Assembly (NCBI GenBank): GCA_015680685.1
Contig: MNCI01001457.1
Span: forward strand, 80,771-144,770
Length of the DNA stretch: 64,000 bases
Source: Gnetum montanum
Taxonomy: Eukaryota > Streptophyta > Gnetopsida > Gnetales > Gnetaceae
Direction: 5' to 3'
A program made the position numbers and the translations under genes. The notes below the pieces were generated by a model. The model worked only from the letters and a program-made list of their open reading frames with translations. It was not told the origin of the DNA and searched no databases. This document shows positions 1 to 10,540 of this stretch, piece after piece. Each line of letters starts with the position of its first letter. Positions within the stretch are counted from its first letter, which is position 1.

Positions 1-236
1 AATATTATTTTCCACTGCCATCAGGAGTAGCGTTAGAATTAGAACACATCATACACCTCATCTAGACTAAACCATACGTGACATATGCAAAACTAGTCTA
101 GATGGGAAGACAGCGAACTGCGACCTAAGGCTAACTATCTAGATACTACAACTAGTCCATCTGCGGAGTTCGACCGGATCACGCGTGCGACGCTCGTTTC
201 ATATGGTTGAGTGTAGGGGTACCTCGCCACTCATCA
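1..236 (+). repeat. 3' part of a family A LTR
   Basis: The segment is the reverse complement of 44396-44640 at roughly three quarters identity and ends in the block GGGGTACCTCGCCACTCATCA, the LTR terminus shared with 59941-59961. Its 5' part lies outside the window. The downstream bases do not resemble the primer site of family A, so this is more likely a solo LTR or a 3' LTR than a 5' LTR. It keeps more CpG sites than the other copies, which suggests a younger insertion. Confidence 0.8.
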
Positions 237-1483
237 TTAATTAATGAACTTGACAAGACATGAGTGCCACATTCCAAAATTATTTAAGTGATAATGATAA
301 AATTAGACAAAATTGAACACTTAATAAAAATTTGATTGGCCATTATGTATAAAAATGAGCCAATGTAGATGATTCAAGTAGTGCCAAAATGTGAAGGCTT
401 CTATAGTCCCTCTAGATGCTCCTCCCACCTTGGTTCTATTGGTGACCTTGGCTACATAGTTATTGTAGCTACATTTTCTATTATTCAAAATTTGTTAAAG
501 CTTGTTTTTACATATCTTGAACAACTCTAATTATATAAGGATTTTTTTGGTTATGAAAAAAATTAACACATGGTTCATTGATTAAACAAACTCATCATTA
601 TATATCTTTCGTAAATGTATTTTCCACATTCTATAGTCATTCATAGGTATCTGTTAACTTCATTATAAATCTCTTCTTTGTAACATCTTCTTCTTCTTCT
701 TCTTCATTCTCTTCTCTTTTTTTTTCTCTTTTGTTAATGTATTCTTTTCCCTCATTACTTGTGATAGGTCTTCTAAGAATTTTTGCAGTTGGTTAGTCTT
801 ATGTGGGCTGGGCCTTCTTCGACTCCTTTAGTGATCCACAACCTAGGTTGTTCCGAACTACTACCTCAATTTTAACTTTTCCTTCTCCATAGTCATCTTC
901 TTTATTCTATTGTTACCTCTTAAATGGTCTTCTCTTCCTCTTTAAAAAACTAGATTAGGTTACAAATGGTTCACCTTAGATGTTCTTGTCTTATATAAAA
1001 AACTAGATCCTTATTTTCTTCTTTCATTTACATTACTTCTTTAACCTTCTAGTTTTTGGTGATCATTAATTCTATTGATTGTAATGACTATTGTGTTTCA
1101 TTATATTTACTAATATTTACTATTTTCTTGCTTTGGATAAGTATCTTTGATTTATTTCTTATGGTTGTAAATTTGATTGTCTTTTGTGTAATGCTATGTC
1201 TAGTATCATATTGGAAAGAAATAAGAATGGACAATGCAACCATANNNTATTTTAGTTAAATAAACAATGATAGATGCAATTTTAACTGAATTTGAAATAA
1301 AAATAGATTAGTCATTTTGAAGTACTAAATAGATATACTTTCAAGTCTAAAACATAAGTATAAAATATCCAAAAAAACGTTTATAGAATATCTTCTATTA
1401 AAATGATTGAAATTCAAATATTTTGCACAAAAAATATACCAAAGTATATGGTAAAAAAAAAGATATACTTAAATAACATTAAG
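237..1483. other. AT-rich DNA without a recognisable gene
   Basis: I see no coding frame with a recognisable domain on either strand. A CTT/T-rich microsatellite-like run lies at about 684-735. The short open frame at 1056-1259 runs through the N gap and has low-complexity, Phe/Leu/Ile-rich content, as expected by chance in AT-rich DNA. Confidence 0.6.
1245..1247. other. Assembly gap (NNN)
   Basis: Three undetermined bases are visible in the sequence. Nothing can be said about their content. Confidence 0.99.
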
Positions 1484-2886
1484 TTATTCTAAAGATTCTT
1501 CACTCTCTTCTCTAATAATTTCTAAAGATAAATCATCATCTCCAATATCCTTTGATCCTCCATAATCCCACATTTTATGAGGATGAGCTTTGTAACTTAT
1601 TGTAGAATATGAAATATGTCTAATATTTGAATGTATAAATACCAAACCCTCTGCTTTAGTACTTCCTAATATATTTCTTTTGATTGAATATATCAATGAA
1701 TACTCACTCTAATTCCTTTCACAAGAGGATGCACTTGAAATCTATAGTAAAAGAAATAAGAAAAAATTAGTATATAGCCATATGTATTTATATATAAATA
1801 TATACATGACTACCTTAATAATAGATATTTGATTTATACCTATGATAAAACTCACATAGCAATATTACATAATAATAGAGTTGTTACTTCATATTGATTC
1901 CAAAATATGAATGGATCTAATGATTCATGATCATAAGAATGATCAACATGTAAAAATTTATCTTTAAATCTAATGTAGATTCCATATTCCCTTTTTACTT
2001 TACTACGATCTTCTTTATTTATAAAACATTTATCTAAATATGTATTCCATCCTTGTTGCACCTCTTTGTCCTTCCATGGCTCATTTTAAAACCACTTTGG
2101 AGGAAGTAGATACCCAAATGAATGAAGAGGACTATGAAGCATTCTCTATCTTTTTTCACTAGATTTCCAAATGACATCTTTCATTTTTTTATCAAATAAA
2201 GGATCTTCTTCACTTGAATTTTTTTGGATATTTTCTCTCATTTCGTCCATACTTTCAAAAATATCTTTCATACAAGGTTCATTACTATCACAAAGACAGA
2301 ACTTTTGTAAATAGGAAAAAAAAAATCTTTCAAACATCATCAACCTACTTTCAAAATTCTCTAGATGTATGACCTAATACTAAATTTTCATTTTCATAAC
2401 ACATACTAGAATTTGTGGTAGAACAATGTGGCCATCTCTCCCATTTGAATGAATTAATCATTTCCTTAAGTTACTATTTTACTTTTTGGATATGCTCCAA
2501 TCTGAAAAAGTTAGATGCAAATTTTGTTTTAGCACATTTTAAAAGCTAAAATTTAAAATACCTCCCATATATAGCTTGTGACATAGAATGGTTAATAATA
2601 AATTAGGAATTTGTTTTTTACATCTTGTACAATTTAGCAATCTAAGGAACTTCGAAATGTATATGTTTTAGAAGTAAATTTAAACAATGTGCAACACAAT
2701 GGATCAAAAATATACTTGGATATTTATCTTCTATTATTTGACCAACTAAAACATTGCTAGAAGTGCTATTAGTAACTACTTGAATGAATTTTCTTTTCCA
2801 ACAAATTCTATGGCCTCTTCAAATATTTTCGTAAGATAGGAAGCATCTTTTATATGACCTAATTTATCATGCACCTTTAAAAAATT

Positions 2887-3060
2887 AATTCCTTTGGATA
2901 AATAATATTAAACATTTTTGCAACATTATTTTTGGATTATTTTTGCAACATTAATCCTCTTATTAAAAAAGTAATTCCTTTGGATAAATAAGCCTCTAAG
3001 ACATTTTTGCAAGAATATTAATAAGAGGCTTATTTGCAACATTTTTCCATCCATTAGAAA
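2887..3060. repeat. Short imperfect tandem and inverted duplication inside the hAT pseudogene
   Basis: The word AATTCCTTTGGATAAATAA occurs at 2887 and again at 2973 (period about 86 bp), each followed by an ACATTTTTGCAA block. A nearby pair, AATAAGCCTCT and AGAGGCTTATT, forms an inverted repeat. The duplication falls in the DUF659 region and breaks the reading frame. Confidence 0.7.
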
Positions 3061-3527
3061 TAATTGAAATTCTTGTCTTACAACAACTTTCTTTAACTAA
3101 TTTTAAAAATTTCTTAATTCTAATTTTTTCTTCACTTAAGAGAGAATTTCAAATTCTCTCATAACTTGGAGGCATATATCCTTTTAGAGCATTATTTGTC
3201 ATTCTCACTACATCTTTAAAATAAGAAGACCTAGATACATTAAAAAAAAACTCCACATTCATAAAAACATCTTACAATTGCAACATTCATACTTTTAATA
3301 TTTGTTGTATTAAACATGTTTTCTACATTATGAGGACTTGATTGGTATGACACCACCACGTTACTACTTTCATGTGAGATTGATTGTGGCTTCAATGTTG
3401 TAGTTCTTAAATATTGTTTAATTAAAACCTCTCTTTCAAATTTTGAAATGTTGTTACAAATTTTTATTTGCTCCTTATTTCCTACACCAAGTAAACTACA
3501 TCTAACACATGTAACTGAACTACTTTT

Positions 3528-4028
3528 ACTAGACGGTTCAACCCCCGGCTGTCTCTATCTCGAATTACTGGTTCTAGCGAGTGTGTGCAAGCATGTGCCC
3601 GTGACTGCATGAAGCTCAAGTATGGCACGACGAATGCAGCGTGAGCATCTCTCACCTTCAGGTCAAGGGTCAAACTCCTGAGGGTTAAACCTAGACCCTC
3701 GCCTTGGGGCCGTAAGCCCCTCCTATTGCTTGGAGAAGCATCTACTCAGTGGCCCATCCTGCCGGCCCTGCGTAAAAGGCTCTAAGGAATCGTATAGCAT
3801 AGGGGTTCCCCTGGTAAAAGAGGCTTAGGCGTGCGGCTGCCCCTAGACAACCTGTCCCGACAACCTCTGAACAAGCAAGTAAAGAAGATGTGCCTAAAGG
3901 AGAAAGGATATGTGAAGGCTGCAGGTAGCATACTAGAAAAGAGTGGTAGCTCGGACTAGGACTGCGAGAACAAGGTAAGAAATGGTGGCCGCATAGGTAG
4001 TAAACTAACCGGGTGTAAGTGGGTCGGC
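3528..4028. other. GC-rich insert in the hAT zinc finger, possibly organelle-derived
   Basis: About 500 bp of near 50% GC sit inside AT-rich hAT sequence, with sharp edges. On the plus strand CTTTT occurs at both edges (3523-3527 and 4029-4033), so the insert is flanked by a 5-bp direct repeat or by microhomology. The hAT frame stops in the BED finger on one side and resumes it on the other. The insert has no TG...CA ends, poly-A tail or transposase. Its composition and the style of its translated frames resemble plant mitochondrial intergenic DNA, but I recognise no organellar gene, so the origin is inference. A short non-autonomous transposon is the main alternative. Confidence 0.45.
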
Positions 4029-4075
4029 CTTTTGACAATATAGACATGTCCATGATTTACTTCTAGAACTACTAT

Positions 4076-5160
4076 AATTTCCTCTAGAATAGCCCCCTTT
4101 TATAGCAACACTTCTCCATAACTTTTGTTCAAACTCTGTTTTGAGTCAATGATATTCTTGTGATGTGGATGAAGACAAATTTTTTCTAGTATTTTAGATT
4201 GAAAATTTGATGGTTCACATTCATTACTTATTATTTTGGTAATCCCTAAAACACAAACAAAACAATACAATTCTAATGAAGAATAAGCAATTTTACATTT
4301 ATAAAAAGTAGATATTTCAATTCTATTATCTTGTGTCAAATAGAGACTAAAGATTATTCTATAGAGGTAACTTTCTTTTGCTAAAGGCATAAACAAAATT
4401 GATTTAAAGAGATTTTATAATATAATCTTCTAAAAGGAGACATATGGAGAGGAAGAGATATGCTACAAAGGACTCTTAATAAAAAATTCATAAGAATAAC
4501 AAAAATTAAAAAAACACAAAAATAAATATAACTTAGGTTTTTATATTTTGTTAGTTGTTTTATTAGAAACTAAAAAGTAGAAACCTCTATGATATATTTG
4601 CACATCAAGGAACCTCTATGACATTTTTTACTTCAAGTAGAAACCCTTTATGACAAGTTTGCTAAATTAAAAATTTTATGCATATTTTTTTTCTTATTTG
4701 GGTTTCTACTATTTTTGTGTTGCTCAACAAGCATTGGCATGAAATTTTATTATGAGAAATGAACAAAATGTTTTGAGAAAATAAACATGCACGAGAACAA
4801 AATAACAACTACTATGATTTTGATGGCTGGAAAATGCATAGAAATTTACATAATAGTTAAAAGTTAGGATAATGAGTTGTGGGTTTTGAAGAAAGATATT
4901 GCACAAAAAGCCCCAAACACAAATAAAGGATTTTAAGAAATGGAGCAGACTAGTCTAATGTTTGCAATTTGATAATATGAAATTATGATTATTGACCCAT
5001 CATATGTTCCAAGGGCTTACAAAGAATCATAGGTTTTGGTGGAGAAAAATTATGCACCAATGGTTTTTTATTAGGATTTTATAGTTGTATGAGAACTAGA
5101 TTGTCCAATGCTTCTCTAGATAGATGTAAAAATGGAGAAGGAAGTTAAAATTTTAACTAT
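4076..5160. other. AT-rich DNA, no recognised gene
   Basis: A 98-codon minus-strand open frame at 4100-4396 lies just upstream of the hAT pseudogene. It shows no domain I recognise and could be part of the hAT 5' region or chance. Around 4580-4660 there are about three imperfect 30-bp repeats beginning AACC(T/C)(C/T)TATGA. A purine-rich run at 5127-5144 lies a little upstream of the LTR of element T. Confidence 0.5.
4640..4760 (+). repeat. Repeat shared with 24309-24410; unoccupied counterpart of a solo LTR site
   Basis: The sequence from ACAAG (4653-4657) through the block TTTGGGTTTCTACTATTTTT to about 4755 matches the right flank of the solo LTR at 23428-24307. The bases just before it (AAACCCTTTATG) match that LTR's left flank. 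This copy therefore shows the site without the LTR and confirms the 5-bp target duplication. Confidence 0.75.
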
Positions 5161-6071
5161 TATTAAACCCCAAATTGGTTCAGATTTTAATGTTATAAAT
5201 TAGTATTTTTTTAAACTATTTTCATATATTGAAGCTAAGCAATTTTGGAAATATAAATTGATAAGTATTCATTTCTCTTTTAAGCTTGTGAATCACATGA
5301 AATCGTCAGAGTGATTAAGATTGATATCAATTATATAAATTATCATAGCAGCTATGATATGGATCGATCACATGGATTTTAGTGGAAGAAAAGTCTCAAG
5401 AAGAAATCAAGATATCGATTTTCATAGAAAGATGATTTGAACCAATAATCAAAGATCCCAAAATAGTTCAATGAAGATTCGAATCAGTTATTGATTTCTT
5501 CAATATCAATCGATTCTCGAATTGGTTATTTTCATACATTATTGTAAATTCATTTTGAGTCTAAATAAGAGCCTCAAACTATGTATTTTGGGGGATGAAA
5601 ACTCAAGAGAGAACCCACACAAAATTGAATCTTTTTATGTATTAGAACTATTAAGGAAGAGTGTTGATGCTTTGTGACAATCAACAACCATTGATGTATG
5701 AAGGCTATGAAGTTGTTGAATTGTGGAGACAGTAGAGCAAGGTCACAAATTAGGTGATGTCTCCTTTGTAATCTTCTGTATTTATGATAAATTTATGTAA
5801 CTTCAATTTGGTTTAATAAACTTATTCCATATTTAATCTTAATATTAGAAGTTAAGATGAAATCTTGTTGATTTTACTGATGGGTGATAGTCATAAGTGT
5901 GGAGTTTTTGATTGAATTTGGATCTAATTATTATTTATCCTTATGGTCTCTTTGACTTTGGAACTATTCCTTCACATATATGACTCATGGATTAGTCACA
6001 GAGGAGGTGACATCTCTACAACAAAGATAACAAAAATGGTAATTTAGCATCAAACTTTGGCTAGCTTGTCA
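5161..6071 (+). repeat. Element T, first LTR
   Basis: It aligns over its length with 21820-22746. The start is set where the two copies begin to match (T-A/G-TT-A/G-AACC) and the end at CTTGTCA, three bases before the primer site. The expected TATA box has decayed to CTAAATAAG near 5561; the second copy keeps TATAAATA. Confidence 0.8.
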
Positions 6072-6074
6072 ATT

Positions 6075-6091
6075 TGGCACCATTGCTAGGG
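6075..6091 (+). promoter_or_regulatory. Primer binding site, decayed tRNA-Asp type
   Basis: TGGCACCATTGCTAGGG is TGGCGCCGTTGCCGGGG, complementary to the 3' end of plant tRNA-Asp, with G-to-A and C-to-T changes. It lies three bases after the LTR end. Confidence 0.8.
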
Positions 6092-6226
6092 TGGTTAGTA
6101 GAGTTAATAATCATAAGTGTCTTGTAAATTTTCAAATTCACTTTGTAAATCTAATACTTTTTAGGTACACTTTAATTTCCTTTTGTTTTATTTTATTTTA
6201 TTTTCTTTTGTTGAGTAGTTCTAGAA

Positions 6227-6436
6227 ATGGTTTCTTTTAATTGTTTTTCTTGTATTAAGAAATTTAAAAATAAGGAAAAATTAAAATCCCAAGAATCGGC
6301 TCCTCTTGTTGCCTAACCTATAGAAATTGTTAAGAAAATTTCAATTAAAGAAACAATAGCAAGAGTAATTAAATCAATTTATAGAGTCCTAGGATTAGTG
6401 GCCCATGAATGTGCCAAAAAATAGTGTGATTGTTAA
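6227..6436 (+). pseudogene. Small ORF upstream of gag in element T, broken copy
   Basis: This frame matches the intact 68-residue ORF at 22893-23099, apart from one extra codon near the start and two stops from point changes (CAA to TAA and GAG to TAG). Both copies start ATGGTTTCTTTTAA and end at the same stop, TGT-TAA-ATG, so the protein end is shared and not accidental. The product is basic and Lys-rich near its start (KKFKNKEK), with a Cys-containing tail. I know no function for it. Some Tat-lineage elements carry an extra ORF before gag, which is the nearest precedent. Confidence 0.6.
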
Positions 6437-6439
6437 ATG

Positions 6440-7594
6440 AAATCAATAAAGAAACCAAGAAAACCAACATGAATCCAACCCTTTAGGAATAATTTTATCC
6501 TTTACAAACATACAAGAACTAATTTAAACAAAACTAAAAGGAACAAATACCACTAGATCTTAACCATTCTTCCTCTCTAGTAGAGAAAAAATTTTCAATA
6601 GAAAAGGAAAGAATATAATACAAATTTTCTACAACTTTTAATCCTCTATTTGATATTTCAACAACTATAATACAAAATATGAGTTCAACTATAGAGGTAG
6701 GATCATAGAATCTAAATACTATCCAAGTATTAACTAATGTAACCATAATAGGAGGAACCACCCAACCTGTAAATACTTTAAATTTACAAATCCCAATTAC
6801 ACCACCAACCTTTGTTTCTATACCAGCTCCTATTGTGATCCCAATAGCAACTACGAATTTTCCCAATGGAATCATCTTCACACCATATACCTCCATTTTT
6901 TCTTGGTTTAATTCCTCTCTTTTTTGGTAGTCTAAGTTTTAATATTCCAATTGGGTAGACCTACCAAGGACAAACTCTTAGGGATTTATTGAATCAAAGG
7001 ACATCAATCATACCTCAAGGATCATTAATTTTTCACAAGGAAGAGATGTAGAGGTTAAAAAAATTCATTTATTACCTATATTTAAGGAAACAAATGATGA
7101 TGATCTAGTTACTCACATCAGAGAATTTGAAATCACATTAGCAATTCTAGTGCCTTAAAGTGGGGATAGAACTAAAATGATTGCTTTTAAATCAACCTTA
7201 AAGGATAAAGCTAATTTTTTGTTGTAAACCCTTAGAACACAATTAGTTCATGGGATGAATTCAAGGAAGATTTTCTCCAAAGATTTCTCTCTAATAATAG
7301 ATTGTATTCATTAAAGAAGTAATTAATTAGCTTTATGCAACATGAAAATGAAGATTATGAAAGTGCTTTTTATAGGTTTAAAGGGATGTATTTGAAGAAT
7401 CCTAATCATGGATTTCTGGCCCATCAACTTATTCAAATCTTTGTAGAATTCTTGTTACCATATTGTAGGCAAAATGTTGACTTTGCATGTGGTGGAAATA
7501 TTTTTAATGTAACACTAGAAGATGGTTGGAGAATTATAGATTCATTAGCAGATCAAAGAAAGAGATGGCCAAAACCCAACATCATGCAAGGCAT
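6440..7594 (+). pseudogene. Element T gag, 5' portion
   Basis: Gag forms the virus-like particle of the retrotransposon. The N-terminal part (about 6440-6900) is Thr/Pro-rich in scattered frames. From about 7040 the retrotransposon gag domain is clear: LLPIFKETNDDD...HIREFEITLAI, then SFMQHENEDYESAFYRFKGM, and the plant gypsy signature GGNIFNVTLEDGWRIIDSLADQ near 7490-7555. Several stops and frameshifts are present. The frame is cut at 7594 by element S and continues at 13596. Confidence 0.75.
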
Positions 7595-8805
7595 TTTTGA
7601 CCTTTTGTTATGTCAAAACATTACGGAAAATGGAGTACAAGGATGTTTTGGTGGTTGTTGTATTTATAGGAGCAAGAGCAAGGGGCTCAAGGACTCACAA
7701 GCAAATTTGGGATCAGAAGGACTTAAGGGAGCATAGAAAAATATGAAGAATTCAAGAAAAATATGTCTATTTCTGTTGAGGATGATTCTTGGATTTTTTG
7801 GCATGTTTTGAAGTGGCTCTAGCTTATTTTGATGAGTCAAGGAGGTTATAAGATCTATGGGAACTTGTTTGGAGGCATCTAGAGGCTCCCAACATCAAAA
7901 TGAGTAGTTTCATTTTTGACCCATACAGAAGAGACATCTTTTCCATACCAAAGACATCTTTCTAGTAGACATATTTCCTTAGGCAAAGACATTTTCAAAG
8001 AATGTAGGCTAGTTTTAGAAAGACATATTTTGTTAGACAATGACATCTTCTAGAATGGAGATTTTAGAAAGATGTCTTTCCCAAACAAAGACCTCTTTCT
8101 AGAATAGAGGGAAAATATATAAAGATGTATCAGGAACAAAGAAGACATCTTCCATGACCATTAGCTACCATTAGCTAGCTATTGCATGAGTTCCAAGATG
8201 GATCTAGAAACATGGTAGCTATAAGAAGACATCGTATGCATTGGGAAATGGGTAAGCTTATGTGCAATCATTGTCTAATCATTTGTCAATCATTGTAACC
8301 ATTATTGCTCTTCATTTGTCCATTATAAAGTGTGTTGTACATCAAAGTGCAAGGATTAGCAATTTATTTACATTCATCCCTTGTCATTATTCTTCCCTGT
8401 TTCCCTATAGGGTTGATGTGCTTCTTATGGGAAGGCATCTTGATTAAGATTATTAGTATCCTATAGGATTGAGTCGTTGGTGTTGTACCACAACACTCCT
8501 GAGTGGAGCTCAAGATTGTATAGGTTGTGGAAGCTTGGAAACCACATTCCAAGCTTGATGGGACCTTATAGGGTTGAGTGGCTGGTGCAGTGTCACAACA
8601 CTTTGGAGTGGGGCTTCAAGATTTTAATTGGTACGGAATCACATTTAAGAGCAACAAAGTCTATAGGTGTGATTGTGATCTACCCTCTAAGTGTGGACTA
8701 CCCAAGTTGGGGAACCATGTTAAATTTGGTGTGTGCTTTGTTTAAAGAATTTGAATTTGGGAAACTTATTCATCCACCCTCTCCTTCCAAGTTCAATGAT
8801 CCACA
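7595..8805 (+). repeat. Element S 5' LTR
   Basis: It matches 12385-13590 throughout and ends CCACA. The first bases have drifted from TGTTAACC to TTTTGACC. It contains about ten copies, in both orientations, of words like AAAGACATCTTT between 7930 and 8230. A possible TATA box, TATAAAG, is at 8324-8330 and is conserved in the other LTR. Confidence 0.85.
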
Positions 8806-8807
8806 AG

Positions 8808-8820
8808 TGGCATTAGAGCT
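8808..8820 (+). promoter_or_regulatory. Element S primer binding site, tRNA-iMet type
   Basis: TGGCATTAGAGCT is the common plant primer site TGGTATCAGAGCT with T-to-C and C-to-T changes, two bases after the LTR end. Confidence 0.8.
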
Positions 8821-8860
8821 TAGTACTCTTCTTTGTTATCATCAACTTCAAGAGTGAACA

Positions 8861-10540
8861 ATGCAAGGGACATCTTATACAAAGCCATCCATGTTCAACG
8901 GATTTGACTTTGCCTATTGGAAAGCTAAGATGCAAGGATTCTTTGAATCTATGGCATTCAAAATTTAGGAGTCCATCCTTGAAGGCTACACACTACTCAT
9001 TGACAACACAATAAAAATCATCAAGCAATGGAGCAAATGGACACAACAAGAAAAAGATAAGTTCATGTTTGATTCTAAAGCAAAAAATTGTTTAAATTTT
9101 GCTTTGAACAAATCTGAATTTAATAGAGTAGCTAGTTGTAAAATGGCCAAAGAAATTTGGGTAACTTTAGAGGATTCTTATGAGGGAACTTTAATAGTTA
9201 AGTAATGCAAACTCTTGGTTTTGCAAAATGAGTACGATAAGCTCAAAATGAGAGAAGGAGAGAAAATAAAATATTATTTCTGTAGAGCAAAGGATCTTAT
9301 TGTGGCTATTAGAGGTATTGGTAAAGATTTACCCAAAAGTAATGTCATTTAAAATGATTAAAACTCTCCAACTAGAATTTAGATTGAAGGTCATAGCCAT
9401 GAAGGAGATTAAAGACTTTTCTATTTTGAAATTCAAAGAGCTTTAAAGTGCTCATAAGTGAAGAGGCTATTCAAGAAAAACCCATAACCCTAAAATTAGC
9501 CTCCAAATAAAAGGAACTTGCTAAACAAGATACCAATAGCAAAGAGGAGATAGCTGTTCTTCTAAGAAGGCTACAGAGTCATATGACAAGAATAAGTAAT
9601 AATTTTAATCAATAAGGATCCAATCAATTTAGAGGTAAGGGAAGAGGTAAGAAAAAAATAGAAATTTTTCAAATCTAACTTTGATTCTTCTTCAGTATAA
9701 TGTTGGATGTGTGGTGGAAGAGGCCATGTGGCCTCCGAATGTCCTAGTAATCACAGGTTACAATAGAGGAATAGAAATGATGAGAAGATGAAGAAGACAA
9801 ACTTCTATACAAGTTGGGATCATGGAAAGAAAAATGTGGAAGAAGTGGATGATGATGCTCAAAATTCACACCTACTCTGTATGGGCCTCATAGATGATGA
9901 TGTTGGCTCCTTAGATGATTTATTGAATGAGGAAGAAAGGTTTGATTTGTTATGTAATGAATTACTATCTTTTCAAAATCTTTACAATAAGTTGAATAAG
10001 TAAGTTAAGAGTAAAGATCATGAGATAGCTTTATTAAATTCAACAATTTCCAATCTTACCAAAGAACTGTCAAGCCTAAGGGCCAAGAATAATAATAAAA
10101 AACCTAACCTTGTCTTATGAGCAAGCTAAATTTGAAATTTTAGATGTAAAACATATGAATTAAATGTTGGTTAAAGGGAAAGAGTCACTTCAAATGGTTC
10201 TTGGACAAGGAAGAAGTCCACAAGATAAAAGTGGACTTGGATGTTGCTCCCAAGAAGAAAAACCTACAAAACCTTCATCCCATCTAAAGGAATCTTCAAG
10301 GAGTATGGGTACTACATCAGAAGAAACTCCTATCCATCAAAAGACTTCTCAAAGGTTTGATCATTCTAATCACTCTTACTACAATAGGAGGATTAGATGT
10401 TAGTATTGCAATAAGTTTGGGCATAAACAATGGGAGCACAATTTAAAGTTTTATCATGTGAGTATCTGGTCATATCACAAGACTCCTTGGTCTTATCAAA
10501 ATGCACCGAGAAAGGAATTTGGAGGATAGATCACAAAGGA
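8861..10540 (+). pseudogene. Element S gag (copia type, CCHC zinc knuckle)
   Basis: The start at 8861 (ATG, 40 bases after the primer site) gives SMFNGFDFAYWKAKMQGF, the opening typical of copia UBN2-type Gag. Further on come KEIWVTLEDSYEGT and a conserved Lys/Glu-rich helix region. A perfect CX2CX4HX4C knuckle (CWMCGGRGHVASEC) is encoded at 9701-9742. A coiled-coil-like segment rich in Asp, Glu, Leu and Asn spans 9830-10100. A second knuckle-like block at 10398-10439 has lost one Cys codon to TAG and has Glu at its last position. The layout resembles Sirevirus Gag. Several stops and frameshifts make it a pseudogene. It would have built the particle used by an element that lacks its own pol. 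Confidence 0.75.

Larger units (their letters stand above)
1484..4075 (-). pseudogene. hAT-type transposase with BED finger and DUF659 domain, dead copy
   Basis: Read on the minus strand, the parts follow the order of plant DUF659/hAT transposases. First comes the start of a BED finger near 4060-4035 (SWTCLYCQK). Its continuation is at 3522-3470 (a block like LLGVGNKEQIKIC). A DUF659 region lies at about 3130-2640 (SNGWKNVANKPLINIL, then HCVAHCLNLLLKH). The C-terminal region follows at 2343-1484, with a stretch like RMLHSPLHSFGYLLPPK and the dimerisation block ending in IKRNILG...GLVFIHSNIR. Such enzymes cut and paste hAT DNA elements. This copy has many stops and frameshifts, an 86-bp-period internal duplication and a foreign insert in the zinc finger, so it is inactive. 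Terminal inverted repeats and 8-bp target duplications were not identified. A domesticated hAT gene is unlikely given the damage. Confidence 0.75.

Noticed and set aside
1056-1259. 67-codon frame as a membrane protein
   Set aside because: It is hydrophobic only because of T-rich DNA, crosses the N gap and has no recognisable features.
3536-3552. GGTTCAACCCCCGGC resembling a tRNA T-arm
   Set aside because: No matching acceptor, D-arm or anticodon arm can be placed around it on either strand.
3742-4053. 103-codon minus frame as a mitochondrial-type ORF
   Set aside because: It crosses the edge of the GC-rich insert and starts in hAT sequence, so it is chimeric and cannot be an original gene.
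4100-4396. 98-codon minus frame upstream of the hAT pseudogene
   Set aside because: No recognised domain; AT-rich chance frames of this size are expected here. It is noted in the region entry only.
8262-8857. Open frames of 61-126 codons
   Set aside because: They lie inside the S 5' LTR, and the matching 3' LTR does not keep the frames.
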